From an uncultured Mollicutes bacterium (GTDB lineage Bacteria; Bacillota_I; Bacilli_A; RFN20; CAG-826): 64,000 nucleotides of DNA. The notes under the pieces are model-generated. The model saw only the letters and a program-made list of their open reading frames with translations, did no database searches and was not told the origin of the DNA. The number at the start of each line of letters is the position of its first letter. The stretch's first letter is position 1. The DNA lies in the NCBI GenBank assembly GCA_900540385.1, contig UQFY01000007.1, forward strand, positions 14,699-78,698, read 5' to 3'. Below, piece after piece: positions 18,896 through 28,928 of this stretch. Position numbers and translations under genes: made by a program.

Positions 18896-19846
18896 TTAAT
18901 CCTCCCTCGGGCCAAATCTATTCATTAGGTATTTGACCAAGAATGTTGTTGGAACAATGATTGCGGTTAAGATCAAACCGAATGCAGCCAAAGCTGGATA
19001 GCTGATGTAGTTTGGAACATCTCCCAAGACGTTGGAATAAAGGGAGTTGATGTAGATAAAGTATCCAACGTTCCCCATTGCCATAGCGTTTTCACCATAG
19101 ATGTTGAAGACTTGATATTGAGATACGAATAACTGAGAAATGATAACGATTGCCAAAGAGATGATGGTTGGCCAGATTTTTGGTAAAACGACATGCCATA
19201 AGATGGAAAGTGTGTTTGCTCCATCAAGAGAAGCACTTTCGATTAAGGCTGGATTGACGTTTCCCATCGCGTTGCTATAAAGGAGAACGTTGACGCCAAA
19301 GCTCATCAAAACGTTGAAACCGATCATGACCCATAATTGGGTGTTTTGATCGGAAAGGAGATCCATTTTCTCAAGACCGAAACAAACGTTCATGATTTCA
19401 GGGATGGCGTTTTGAACGACGTATTTGAACAAAATACCTAAGACGATGCTGGATAAGACTTGAGGAAGATAGAGAATTGTTCGGAAGAAGGCGCTTCCTG
19501 GCTTCTTTTTATAAATGTAATAAGAAGCGAGCAAGGCCAAAGGCTGAGCAATTAATAAATCAACCGCGCAGAAGATCAAAGAGTTCTTCAACATATATGG
19601 ATATTTTGAAAAAGACGAGAAGGCGGTTTTGAAATTCTCCCAACCAGCGAAAGAGGTGACGATTTTTCCTAAATCGTAATCCAACGTGAAGGTTTGGAAA
19701 GCCATGATGAAAGAATTCATGTTGACGTAAATATAAAAGACAAAGAAATGAATGATTGGTATGACCAAAAATGCCATACAGAAAAGGAAATGGAACAATT
19801 CCTTTTTGCTTTTCCCCTTCTTTTCGTGCGTCAATGTTCTATACAT
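18896..19846 (-). CDS. Carbohydrate ABC transporter permease, MalF/UgpA type
   Basis: A 316-aa inner-membrane permease with six membrane segments (first at about 22-45). Its EAA-like loop reads ESASLDGANTLSILWHVVLP near residue 205. It forms the heterodimeric channel with the MalG-type protein encoded just downstream and receives substrate from the binding protein encoded just upstream. GAGG ribosome site before ATG 19846. The substrate is probably an oligosaccharide; the sequence does not say which. Confidence 0.92.
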   Translation of the reverse strand: MYRTLTHEKKGKSKKELFHFLFCMAFLVIPIIHFFVFYIYVNMNSFIMAFQTFTLDYDLGKIVTSFAGWENFKTAFSSFSKYPYMLKNSLIFCAVDLLIAQPLALLASYYIYKKKPGSAFFRTILYLPQVLSSIVLGILFKYVVQNAIPEIMNVCFGLEKMDLLSDQNTQLWVMIGFNVLMSFGVNVLLYSNAMGNVNPALIESASLDGANTLSILWHVVLPKIWPTIISLAIVIISQLFVSQYQVFNIYGENAMAMGNVGYFIYINSLYSNVLGDVPNYISYPALAAFGLILTAIIVPTTFLVKYLMNRFGPRED

Positions 19847-19864
19847 GGTTTTCCTCGTTTCACT

Positions 19865-21556
19865 TTATTTAGCCATTTTCTCCCAGCTATCTTTGCTGAT
19901 TTGAGTGTGTTCAAAGATATATTCGGAAGTGCAGCCTAGTTTTCTGAAAGCGTCAAGATATCCGCCAACGTTTTGTGTTCCGTTTTCCGAGGCGAATGAA
20001 GAAATAGTCATGGTGTAACCAATTAAGAAGGTTGGCATATTCTTTTTAAAACGGGTGGAATAAGAGGAAGGTTGAACGACCTCAGCATCCTTTCTGTAGG
20101 TAGCTAAATCTTCATAATAGGAATTCTTTAATTTGCTGATGTCATAGGTGTATTCGCAAGGAACAGTTAAACCGGTTTTTTCAGAGAAAGCAGCAAGTTC
20201 ATCGTTAGAATAGATGAATTTTAAGAATTCTTTTACGGCTTTTTCTTTACCGTTCTTTTTAACTCTAGCGTTAGCAAAAGTTAAGGTTGTACCAACGTTT
20301 AATAAGGTTGGTTTCTTTCCTTTACCTTCTTGGACTTGTCCGGTTAAGGTCGTTGGAAGAGGCATAAAGGAAACGTGACGATCTGGATTCGAAGGATTCA
20401 TCTTAGAATAGGTGTCGAAAGTTCCAACGTCTGCTGCTTCGTGGCACCAATAGGAGCCATCCCAATACATGCCATAGGATTTATTGTTGTGTTTGTTAAT
20501 AAACCAGTTCATGGCTTCGGTTGGAGTTTGGTTGCTGTTAGCAAGTGCTTCTTTGTCAATCCACTCGTTTTGAAGAGCCATATCGAAGAAAGCTAAAGAA
20601 TAATAACGGTTGGCCATGTTATATGCTTGATAACCGTTCTCGTCTGTCAATTTCATCTTGCTTGTGACTGGCTTTTTAAGACCGGAACCGCTATAGAAGA
20701 CGTCTTCATTGCTAAAGCTGTTAACGACTTCAACTTCTTCTTCAGTCCAGTTACAGAAGGCGTCTTTCATGCCGTTACCACCAGTTAATGATGCCCATAA
20801 TGCGACAGGGAAGTACCAAGAATAATAGTGTCCGCTGCCTGGAAGTAATATTGGGGAAACGCCATCGCCGAACATCTTGCTGCAAAGAATATTGAATTCT
20901 TCTAAAGAAGATGGAAGCCCATCATCATAGTCTCCACGAACACCGTTTGGACCTACGGATTTTTTGACGGTTTTATCGGCGATAAAATAAGCGTCACCAT
21001 ACTTACTTTGGTAAAGGTCTTTATCTTCTGCATCGACGCTAGGATCAGCAAAATAGAAATTCTTTTCATTGAAAAGATCTTTATCGTAGCTTAATCCAGG
21101 GAACCATTCATAATGGGGCAAAGCGTAATATTTACCATCGACGCCTTTGCATCTTTCTTTGATGTTATCTTCGATTTTGTCTTCGATTGGTGCAACAACA
21201 TCGGAAAGATCTAAAAGGAAGTTTTGGGCGCTTAATTGATAAGGGTCAACAGTACTTTCATAAATGAAGATGTCGTCACCACTGCTCTTTAATTCGGTGT
21301 TGAAAATAACGTTCTTCTTTTGAGTGATTTTGAAGTTGATACCTTTCTTACCTTCTTCAAAAGAGGTTTCTTTGTTTGCTTCCGCAAAACGTTTTGTGGC
21401 GTTTGTAACCCATTCTTTACCACCAGTTCCGTTAAAAAGAACGATGTTTACGGTTGTGATTGAAGAGGAAGAATGACCTCCGTCACAAGCGCATAAGCCA
21501 CCCATTATGGCGGTTAATCCGGCTAAGGCTAAGCAATTGAGTTTTAAGTTTTTCAT
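19865..21556 (-). CDS. Sugar-binding lipoprotein of ABC importer
   Basis: A 563-aa extracellular solute-binding protein (family 1 type), anchored by Cys24 in the lipobox LCAC. The N-terminal lobe starts with VNIVLFNGTGGKEWV; aromatic motifs YALPHYEWFPGLSYDK and YYSWYFPVALWASLTGGNG probably line the sugar pocket. It is longer than the usual 400-450 aa, which is common for binders of larger oligosaccharides. AAGGAG ribosome site. It is second in the operon and is followed by its two permeases. Confidence 0.9.
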   Translation of the reverse strand: MKNLKLNCLALAGLTAIMGGLCACDGGHSSSSITTVNIVLFNGTGGKEWVTNATKRFAEANKETSFEEGKKGINFKITQKKNVIFNTELKSSGDDIFIYESTVDPYQLSAQNFLLDLSDVVAPIEDKIEDNIKERCKGVDGKYYALPHYEWFPGLSYDKDLFNEKNFYFADPSVDAEDKDLYQSKYGDAYFIADKTVKKSVGPNGVRGDYDDGLPSSLEEFNILCSKMFGDGVSPILLPGSGHYYSWYFPVALWASLTGGNGMKDAFCNWTEEEVEVVNSFSNEDVFYSGSGLKKPVTSKMKLTDENGYQAYNMANRYYSLAFFDMALQNEWIDKEALANSNQTPTEAMNWFINKHNNKSYGMYWDGSYWCHEAADVGTFDTYSKMNPSNPDRHVSFMPLPTTLTGQVQEGKGKKPTLLNVGTTLTFANARVKKNGKEKAVKEFLKFIYSNDELAAFSEKTGLTVPCEYTYDISKLKNSYYEDLATYRKDAEVVQPSSYSTRFKKNMPTFLIGYTMTISSFASENGTQNVGGYLDAFRKLGCTSEYIFEHTQISKDSWEKMAK

Positions 21557-21574
21557 TTTTATCTCCTTAATTTT

Positions 21575-24145
21575 TTATTTCATTAAAGTAATCGGAAGCG
21601 AATAGGAACATGTAAGTCCATCTTTCTCTAGGCTGAGAGTGATATTGCCACTACCATCAGATGGGTTTGCTCCAAAGGCTTTTTCTCTCTCAAACATGAG
21701 GATATTGGATTCTAGTACGGCTCCTTCAATGACTTTTCCATTGTATGTGGCTTTATTTAATGCCATGTTGCCATATTTTGAACCGACATCGATGGTGATG
21801 AACTCGTTTGCGAGGTTTACTTTGGTATTGGTAGTTGACGTTGTTTTGTAACTTCCGCTAACACCCTCAAGTTCCATTGGTAATACGCAATTATCCAATG
21901 TGATAACTTTAGTGGAGGTTGTGCGTTTGATGCCCACATAACCAAGTTGATCACAATTGATGATGAAATTCTCGAATTTGCATCCGCCAAATCCTTCGTA
22001 AGTAACTCCTCCAAAGAGGGAAACAAGAGGTGAAGCAGAGTTCACTGTGACGTTTTTGAAGTAATTGCAGTGAGCGATGTTGGAAGAGATAAATCCTCCG
22101 CCAGAGGCGAATAAGCAATTTTGATAATTCTTGCCATATCCGTCGGCTAAACAATTGAAACTTGCATTCTCAATAATGGCTCCGCATAAACTTGGACCAA
22201 GAATGGAAGTAACGGCGAAATTCCCAGATGTTGAACCAAATTTAACAGCGGTGAAGTTGATGTTTTTAAGAACGGCCCCTCCACCAACGACGGAGAATAA
22301 TCCGCCATAAGATGGATTTAAGTAGACGGTATGACCATCTCCATCAATGGTTCCTCTAAAACCGTTGGCACCATTGTCATTATGTTGGTCAGGAATGTAT
22401 CCACCATGAGAAATAGGACTTGTTTCAGTGCCGATATCTTTTGCCAAACGGTAATAACCGAAGTTAATGACACGATTTTCTTTACCATCGGTTTTGGCAC
22501 GATATGTATCGAGCGCGATAAATTCTTCTTTGGTGTTAATGATCTTGGTAATTAAGAGGATAGGCGCGTATATGGTAACGTCTTTCTCTCCTTTTTTACC
22601 TTCAATGACGATTTCTCTTTCCCCTGCGATTTCTTTGTTTTTGATTGTTTTCAAAGAAATGTTTGCTGGGTCTTTTCCTAAGTCAATGTTTCCTAAAGAA
22701 ATGAAAGAAATAGAGTCGAGGCTATTTTCTCCAAGATTTAAGGAGATGGTTTCGTTTTCTAATGAGAATTCTTGTCTATTGGATAAGGTGATTGTTTCTT
22801 TTTCTTCACCAAGTAAGATTTCTTTCACTTTAGCGATTTGGGAAGAAGGAACATTTACATATCTCGTTAAATAGTTTTCGATGGCTAAAGAAAGGCTGCC
22901 CTTTCCATCTCCATAATATTGGATGATGTCGTTATACATTTCACCGAAAGCAACATAGTTATTGCCTGCTTGATTCATGTAAACGCCAGATGCGTCGAAA
23001 TGATCGCCATCGACTTTGCTTCTAAGTCTTTCACCGAATTTGCTAAAGCTTGTTAATTCAAAATCACGGATGGTATCTTCATAAGAAACACCGAGTAATC
23101 CTTCAATAAGGAAAGCAAGTGTACCTGTTCTATCTGCACCAGCGTTGCAATGGAAATATACTGGATAATTCGCTTCATCAGATAAGGTTGCAAAAATCTC
23201 ACGAAGGGATTTAGCAGTAATGCCATCGTTAGCGGCAGCATTTTTGGAATCGGCTAATACCATATCGCCAAAGGAATCGTGACCGTTTGTTGCAGCGAAG
23301 CTATCTGGATCTAGGATGCGGTTATATTGGCCTAATTGGGCTTGAATGTATTTTTTATTTGGATCAAAGGCGCATTGTTTTTGCTCGCCATCATCTTTGC
23401 CCGTAATACGTAAATCGATTTCTGTTTGGATTTTCAAAGTCTCATTAAAGACTTTTTTGCCATTTTCATCTAAATCGGCCCATCCATTGAGATTATTTAG
23501 CAATCCTCCACGGAATAATTTTCCATAACGGATGGTTTTATCTCCAGCCTTCCAACCTCCTAAATCACGGATGTTGTAAGCACCACCTGCATTAATGAAA
23601 CGAACGGATGTCCCTAATGTTTTAAAGGTAGAGACATTGGAGGTGTCTTTGGTTTTGGTGCCTTTTACTTTCCAATAATAAGTAGTATTAGGAATAAGGT
23701 TATCCGCGGAATAGGAAGAAGAAAGGGAAGAAACCTTTGCTTCTATCGCGTTTTCAAAATTCTCGTTATCGGCAAGATAAATGGTGTAATTCGCGCTGCC
23801 ATCTTTTTCCCAACTTAGCTTTACAGACGTACAAGTTAAGTTTTTGTTTTCGGCTTCTTTGGCTTTGCTTATTGCCTCTATTTGATCCGCTTCTTTATTC
23901 GCTTTAATGTAATTAATCAAAGGTGTTGGAGTGATTTGAATTTCTTCACCAGCACTTGGAGAGAGAAGCTTGATTTGAGCATGTGTTACGGAAGGGATGT
24001 CATCCTCAACACTATCGGCACTCGATGGCATTGAAGAAACTACCTGTTCACTACTGGAAACCTCCGGCTCTGTTTGGCAAGAGGCTAGTGTCATCAAAAG
24101 GGAAGCAAGTCCTAGACAGAGAAAGCGTTTGTTTTTTCTATTCAT
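21575..24145 (-). CDS. Lipoprotein with fibronectin-like and tyrosine-phosphatase domains
   Basis: An 856-aa exported lipoprotein, lipobox LASC with Cys23. An Fn3-like domain (about 95-175, with YTIYLADNENFENAI and NTTYYWKVKG) precedes a Y_phosphatase3-type domain opening with NIRDLGGWK near 194. The phosphatase loop is complete: Cys333 and Arg339 in HCNAGADRTG. The last third has GLUG-like motifs (GGYIPDQHNDNGANGFRGTI, GGLFSVVGG), as in adhesins. It is the first gene of the ten-gene operon, behind a cre box. It may remove phosphate from glycans or surface polymers outside the cell; protein phosphatase activity is also possible. Confidence 0.8.
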   Translation of the reverse strand: MNRKNKRFLCLGLASLLMTLASCQTEPEVSSSEQVVSSMPSSADSVEDDIPSVTHAQIKLLSPSAGEEIQITPTPLINYIKANKEADQIEAISKAKEAENKNLTCTSVKLSWEKDGSANYTIYLADNENFENAIEAKVSSLSSSYSADNLIPNTTYYWKVKGTKTKDTSNVSTFKTLGTSVRFINAGGAYNIRDLGGWKAGDKTIRYGKLFRGGLLNNLNGWADLDENGKKVFNETLKIQTEIDLRITGKDDGEQKQCAFDPNKKYIQAQLGQYNRILDPDSFAATNGHDSFGDMVLADSKNAAANDGITAKSLREIFATLSDEANYPVYFHCNAGADRTGTLAFLIEGLLGVSYEDTIRDFELTSFSKFGERLRSKVDGDHFDASGVYMNQAGNNYVAFGEMYNDIIQYYGDGKGSLSLAIENYLTRYVNVPSSQIAKVKEILLGEEKETITLSNRQEFSLENETISLNLGENSLDSISFISLGNIDLGKDPANISLKTIKNKEIAGEREIVIEGKKGEKDVTIYAPILLITKIINTKEEFIALDTYRAKTDGKENRVINFGYYRLAKDIGTETSPISHGGYIPDQHNDNGANGFRGTIDGDGHTVYLNPSYGGLFSVVGGGAVLKNINFTAVKFGSTSGNFAVTSILGPSLCGAIIENASFNCLADGYGKNYQNCLFASGGGFISSNIAHCNYFKNVTVNSASPLVSLFGGVTYEGFGGCKFENFIINCDQLGYVGIKRTTSTKVITLDNCVLPMELEGVSGSYKTTSTTNTKVNLANEFITIDVGSKYGNMALNKATYNGKVIEGAVLESNILMFEREKAFGANPSDGSGNITLSLEKDGLTCSYSLPITLMK

Positions 24146-24172
24146 TGGGAGTCTCCTAATTACAAAGTATTT

Positions 24173-24186
24173 TGTAAGCGATTACA
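24173..24186. promoter_or_regulatory. cre box (CcpA/LacI operator) of the glycan operon
   Basis: The 14-bp palindrome TGTAAGCGATTACA fits the Gram-positive cre consensus TGWAANCGNTNWCA at every position. It lies 28-41 bases before the start codon of the first operon gene. A TAAAAT on the minus strand at 24192-24187 could be the -10, so binding would block initiation or early elongation. Either CcpA or a local LacI-type regulator could bind. Confidence 0.75.
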
Positions 24187-24337
24187 TTTTATTTTTTTGA
24201 GCAAAAAAAAGAAATCATCATATTTGATATCGTAGTTGCACTTTTTTACGCATAGAGAATGTTGTTCTTTTTTGTAGATAAGTTTTTGGAATGTGAAATA
24301 AAATTGTGTTAGGTTGTTTTTGGATTAAATGAAACCT

Positions 24338-24366
24338 TTGCCGTAATTTTCTTCTTAGAATAAAAT
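24338..24366 (+). promoter_or_regulatory. Promoter of the AraC-type regulator gene
   Basis: TTGCCG (24338-24343), a 17-bp spacer and TAAAAT (24361-24366) make a sigma-A-like promoter. The -10 overlaps the first in-frame ATG (24365), so that ATG cannot be translated from this transcript; this supports the start at 24386. Confidence 0.6.
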
Positions 24367-24385
24367 GACAAAAACAGGAAAAGCT

Positions 24386-25261
24386 ATGAAACAAGAAATG
24401 CGTGTATTCACCTCTAAACAATATTCGTCAAAAGATCCTAATCTTCATGTTTTCTTTTATCTTAAAAAAGGTCAGGAACCCCTACATACACACGACTTTA
24501 TCGAAATCATGTATATCAATTCCGGTGAAATTGAAGAATACGTCAACGATAAGCATTTCATCGCTAAAAAGGGTGATCTGGTTTTCATGAACTTCAATAG
24601 CACACATTCCTTTAAGACAAATAACCAAGCTACTTTCTATAACGTTTGTTTCTATCCGGAAACATTAGAGAAAATGATTAATCCTGAGAATGCGTTCTCT
24701 CTTTTGTCACTGTCCGCTTTTAATGAACTTTCGAAAGGAAAAGAGGAAGGTGTTGTCTCTTTCTCCCCTGCTGAGCAAAAACAAATTCAATATATCCTTG
24801 AGAAAATGGTTGAAGAGCAAGCGAAACGTCTCCCTCGTTTTGAAGTGGTTAATGAGTCTTATATGAATATCTTGATTACGATGATTCTTCGAAAGATATC
24901 CTTGCCAGAAGAAACCGAAATGGATGCCTGGAACGAACTTGCGGATTATATTTCGGATAACTTGGATGGTGATCTTTCTTTGGAAATGCTTGCTAAGAAA
25001 TGTTTCTATAACCCATCCTATTTCTCGCGTTTATTCAAAAGCAAATTCAATGTTTCTTTAGTGGAATACGTTTCGAATAAAAGAATCGAGAAAGCCATGC
25101 AGCTATTAAGTGAGACAGAGCTTTCTATTTTTGCGATTTCCACTGCTTGCGGATTCTCCAATAAGAGTGTTTTCTATCGCACTTTCTCAAAGGTAACAGG
25201 CAAAACACCGAATGAGTATCGTAGCAAGGTCACGCAAAAATCATTGGAGATGAAAGATTAA
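24386..25261 (+). CDS. AraC-family transcriptional regulator
   Basis: A 291-aa regulator. An N-terminal cupin domain (HTHDFIEIMYINSGEIEEYV, residues about 30-55; KGDLVFMN) would bind a sugar. The C-terminal AraC DNA-binding domain has two helix-turn-helix units (SLEMLAKKCFYNPSYFSRLFKSKF and the classic end SIFAISTACGFSNKSVFYRTFSKVTGKTPNEYR). AGGA lies before ATG 24386. It diverges from the ten-gene operon and is followed by the esterase gene, so activation of this glycan locus in response to its sugar is likely. Confidence 0.9.
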   Translation: MKQEMRVFTSKQYSSKDPNLHVFFYLKKGQEPLHTHDFIEIMYINSGEIEEYVNDKHFIAKKGDLVFMNFNSTHSFKTNNQATFYNVCFYPETLEKMINPENAFSLLSLSAFNELSKGKEEGVVSFSPAEQKQIQYILEKMVEEQAKRLPRFEVVNESYMNILITMILRKISLPEETEMDAWNELADYISDNLDGDLSLEMLAKKCFYNPSYFSRLFKSKFNVSLVEYVSNKRIEKAMQLLSETELSIFAISTACGFSNKSVFYRTFSKVTGKTPNEYRSKVTQKSLEMKD

Positions 25262-25265
25262 AAAC

Positions 25266-26306
25266 ATGGAAAAGAATAAGCAAATCCTTTCTTATTTCTT
25301 AGAAAACGAATACGGTATTCTCCCTTCTTTTGATGACGTATCTGTTTATTACGAATGCGTTGATGAAAATAAAAAGGCGTTAGATGGCTTGGCTCATCTA
25401 AAAAATATGCGTGTTCACCTTAAAAGGAAGGAAAGAATGACTTCCTTTGGTTTTGATATGTTCTTGCCAGAAAAACCAAAAGGCCTATTTCTTTTTCTTT
25501 GTAATCGCCCCGTCGGTTTTATTTCTAAAGAAGAAATCGATCCAACCCGTAAATGTAAAAGTTCTTTCTATCCTGTGGAGGAAATCCTTAAAAGAGGGTA
25601 TGGGTGCCTTGCTTTTCTTACTTCCGAGGTTGTGGAGGATAAAAACGGTTTCCATTATGGCATCAATTCTTTATTCCCTGAGATTTCTCATTCCCTTCCT
25701 CATGAGTACGGAACCTTATTGATGTGGGCTAAAGGATTTTCTTTGATTATCGATTATTTAAAGAAAGACCCCCTCACAAAGAATTTGCCATTGGCAAGTG
25801 TCGGGCATTCTCGTGGAGGAAAAACCTCATTATTAGCGGGTGTATTAGACGAAAGAATCAATCTTGTCATCTCTTCTTGCGCTGGTTGCAGTGGCGATGC
25901 AGAACAAAGCAACTATCATGCTGGGGCAGAGACAATCGAGGTGATTACAGGAGCGTTCCCTTACTGGTTCACTCCTAATTATCGTGTTTTCGTTTCTCAA
26001 AAAATGGTTTATCAACAAAGTGATTTCCTCTCTTTGTTAGCCCCACGTCTTCTTTATACTTCCTCTAAGAGCGAGGATCTTTGGGCTGACCCATTAGGTG
26101 AATATGAGACTCTTCTTAAGCTAAATCCCGTTTATGAAAAATGTGGAGTTATGGGCTTAGAACCTTTTTCTGATTTCAAAATGGATGAAGAAAGAATTTC
26201 CCAAACAGGGAATATTGCCCATCACCACTTAAAAGGGATTCATGATCTAGATAAAAGAGATTGGAATCTATATATGGATTTCTGGGATAAGAAACTCGGT
26301 TATTAA
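25266..26306 (+). CDS. CE15-like alpha/beta-hydrolase (carbohydrate esterase)
   Basis: A 346-aa protein without signal peptide. The nucleophile elbow GHSRGGK carries Ser182; FPYWFTPNYRVF, LLAPRLLYTSSKSEDLWADP and His326 in GIHDLDKRDW follow in the order seen in CE15 glucuronoyl esterases and related acyl esterases. CE15 enzymes cut ester bonds on uronic acid residues; members with unknown substrate are common. It starts 4 bases after the AraC gene stop and overlaps the GH95 gene tail to tail by 4 bases. A cytosolic location suggests that it acts on imported oligosaccharides. Confidence 0.75.
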   Translation: MEKNKQILSYFLENEYGILPSFDDVSVYYECVDENKKALDGLAHLKNMRVHLKRKERMTSFGFDMFLPEKPKGLFLFLCNRPVGFISKEEIDPTRKCKSSFYPVEEILKRGYGCLAFLTSEVVEDKNGFHYGINSLFPEISHSLPHEYGTLLMWAKGFSLIIDYLKKDPLTKNLPLASVGHSRGGKTSLLAGVLDERINLVISSCAGCSGDAEQSNYHAGAETIEVITGAFPYWFTPNYRVFVSQKMVYQQSDFLSLLAPRLLYTSSKSEDLWADPLGEYETLLKLNPVYEKCGVMGLEPFSDFKMDEERISQTGNIAHHHLKGIHDLDKRDWNLYMDFWDKKLGY

Positions 26307-28918
26307 TCGAAATCCCAGCCGATCTTTTCGCTTATTAAGTTATTCGTACGAACCCTTAATTGATAACGGTCTTCCTCCAATTGACTTGCGGGATGAATAA
26401 AAACAAGCGACCCCTTATCCGTTTCAGCGTAAGAAGATTCTGCGTCAACGAGTTTATAAGTTGCTCTTCCTTTATGCATCAAAGAATAGTCTTTGTCTAA
26501 GTAAGAAGACTCTTTATCGAATTTTCCGAGAAACTCATAAGCAGGTTCGTTTTCTTTCGCTCGATAAAGAACAACTTGCCCTTCCTTTTTCCAAGACAAA
26601 AGGACTCCATCTTTTTGATAGGTGGCTTTAAAGTCTTGAGGAATTCTTTTCTTTAAGACTTTTTGGAAATGAATAATGGTATATGTATGGCCTATTTTTG
26701 TTTTTAAGGATATGAAATGTTCCTTGTTTTCGAAGGAGATATTTTCTCCATTGTCGAGGATTCGTGTTTCCCCACTAATTCCTGGGTAATACAAAGTGAG
26801 GTCTCTTCCCTTATTGGAAAGAATCTGGATTTCTTGCAACGTGTTCTTGCTATAAAGGATATTCACATCAAAGTTGCCTCTCGCCTTTAGCCCTTTCACG
26901 TAGACGTTCTCCCAACGAGAAGGCAAGGCGGGCAAGATAGAAAGGTATCCTTCATGGCTTTGCAAAAGCATTTCGGCGATACCCGCTGTCGCGCCAAAGT
27001 TCCCATCAATTTGGAAAGGAGGATGAACATCCCAAAGGTTCGGATGGGTTTTCTTTTGTAGCAAGATCTTCAAAAGACGATAGGCGTGATCCCCATCGCC
27101 GATTCTGCATTGGCAACATAAACGATGTGCCAAAGCCCAACCGGTAGAGAAATCTCCACGGTAGGATAAGGTTAATTTTGCTGCATCGAGATAAGCAGGT
27201 GTTTGTTTGGTGATTAAATCTCCAGGCATCAGTCCAACAAGTTCTGATAAATGACGATGGGCATATTCCCCTATCTCGCCATAGAAATGTTCTTCCCCAT
27301 ATTCTTTGATTTGTCCGGAGTAGCCAATTTGGATAGATCCGTAGTGATGTATTTGTTGTTTTTCTTTTTCGATGACCTCATCGTTTTTCTTAAGAATAGA
27401 AGCAAAGCGTATGTCGTTTTGGGCGTTTTCTTCGAACCATTGTTCATCGAAAGCACAGCCAATCGTGTGATAGTATTGCTGTTTTTTGTCGCTATTTACC
27501 CAATGTCCAGAAAGAATTTGTTCTGGCGAAGCGCTACATGTGCAAAGATATTCGTTACCGTATTGTTTGATGCATTTTTGGAAGAATTTAGTCAGACCAT
27601 GTATGCATGGATAAACGCAATCTTCCAACAATGTTTCATCTAAAGTGTAATCATACGCGTCGGTAAATAGTTGCCCTGTCATTCCGCCTGTTCCTGGACC
27701 CGAATGACCTTCTGGGTTTAAGCCTTCTATTTCATAAGCGAAGGCCCCTGTGCCAATAATCCAACCAGCCTCTTCTAAAGGAATGTCCGTATGGAAAGCT
27801 TCTTCTAAGTATTTTTTTGCGTTTGCTTGAGCTTTTGGAAGATAGGCTTTGAAGAAATCGATATAAGGGTAGAATGTCTCGCTTAAGTTGGTAATGAAAG
27901 CGGGCCAGTAATTCATCTGGATGTTGATGTTATGCCAAAAACCTGAACCCCATGGGGATTTATCATGCGCTGTCCAAACTCCTTGTAAGGATGGAGGTAA
28001 GCCTCCTTTACGTGAAGAGGAAATGAGCAAATGTCTTCCAAAAAAGAAATAGAGCTCTTCTAAATAAGGTACCCATTCATTTTTGCGGTACGCTTCAAGA
28101 AGCTCTGGCACACTTCTATTGTCTTTTTCATTTGAAAGAACGAAATCCACGCGATCCATGAGGGACGTGTAGTCGTTTTTATGATTTTGATAGAGATTCG
28201 CATAGGATTTATTGCTTGCTTGATTTAGGGTTTCTAATATCTCTTCATGAGGATCTTCCCCCATTGCTTTCTCAGTAAAGAAAGTTTCCTTACAAAGTTT
28301 ATAAGAGGTTCCTCCAACGAAAAGCAAGGTAACGTGTTTAGCGTTTTTTATTTCTATGCTATCCTCTTTCGTTATCTTTTCACCATCCGTTAAAACACGT
28401 ATGCGTCCTTCGTAAAGAAGATCTCTGCTTGGAAGGCTTCCTCTAGCAAGGATGTCATAACCATCCTTTTCTATTTGCCCTGTTCTTCCTCCTTCTTCTA
28501 AAGTTCTATCCCCAAGAAAAGGAATGATAAGCTTAGCAAGCAAAGAGATAGGGCGTTTTGCATTTATGTGATAGACAAGAACTTTATCGGGATAGGAATA
28601 GAAGGCTTCCCTGTTAATGGAGTTGCTATCCATATCGTAAGAAGAATAAATGATTCCGTCATTTAAACGGAGGCCTCTTTGATAGTCACTGATTCTTGCT
28701 TCTCTGAATTCAAGATGGATTTCAAGGAAGTTAGATACCCCTCCTTTTGAAAAAGTGTTCGCGAATTCATTGGTTGTAATTTGAATTCTTTCCTTTTTCG
28801 TTCCACCAAAAATGGACGCGCCAAAACGTCCATTGCCAATAGGCAAGGAATATCTTTCCCAACCTTTAATGGAATCGGGTGCTTCCTCAAAATAACGTAA
28901 TTCTAAGTTCTTTCGCAT
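26303..28918 (-). CDS. GH95-family glycoside hydrolase (alpha-L-fucosidase or alpha-L-galactosidase)
   Basis: An 871-aa enzyme without signal peptide. The N-terminal beta domain has SLPIGNGRFGASIFGG (about 20-35). The (alpha/alpha)6 barrel carries the GH95 hallmark GVWTAHDKSPWGSGF-WHNINIQMNYWPA, in which the two Asn residues of NINIQMN activate water. EGHSGPGTGGMTGQLFTDAYDY and DGNFGATAGIAEMLL also fit. GH95 removes alpha-1,2-linked fucose or galactose by inversion. A longer frame runs to 28999, but ATG 28918 has a GAGG site 9 bases before and gives a normal N-terminus. The catalytic Asp was not placed with certainty. Confidence 0.85.
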   Translation of the reverse strand: MRKNLELRYFEEAPDSIKGWERYSLPIGNGRFGASIFGGTKKERIQITTNEFANTFSKGGVSNFLEIHLEFREARISDYQRGLRLNDGIIYSSYDMDSNSINREAFYSYPDKVLVYHINAKRPISLLAKLIIPFLGDRTLEEGGRTGQIEKDGYDILARGSLPSRDLLYEGRIRVLTDGEKITKEDSIEIKNAKHVTLLFVGGTSYKLCKETFFTEKAMGEDPHEEILETLNQASNKSYANLYQNHKNDYTSLMDRVDFVLSNEKDNRSVPELLEAYRKNEWVPYLEELYFFFGRHLLISSSRKGGLPPSLQGVWTAHDKSPWGSGFWHNINIQMNYWPAFITNLSETFYPYIDFFKAYLPKAQANAKKYLEEAFHTDIPLEEAGWIIGTGAFAYEIEGLNPEGHSGPGTGGMTGQLFTDAYDYTLDETLLEDCVYPCIHGLTKFFQKCIKQYGNEYLCTCSASPEQILSGHWVNSDKKQQYYHTIGCAFDEQWFEENAQNDIRFASILKKNDEVIEKEKQQIHHYGSIQIGYSGQIKEYGEEHFYGEIGEYAHRHLSELVGLMPGDLITKQTPAYLDAAKLTLSYRGDFSTGWALAHRLCCQCRIGDGDHAYRLLKILLQKKTHPNLWDVHPPFQIDGNFGATAGIAEMLLQSHEGYLSILPALPSRWENVYVKGLKARGNFDVNILYSKNTLQEIQILSNKGRDLTLYYPGISGETRILDNGENISFENKEHFISLKTKIGHTYTIIHFQKVLKKRIPQDFKATYQKDGVLLSWKKEGQVVLYRAKENEPAYEFLGKFDKESSYLDKDYSLMHKGRATYKLVDAESSYAETDKGSLVFIHPASQLEEDRYQLRVRTNNLISEKIGWDFD

Positions 28919-28928
28919 AGATATTTCC

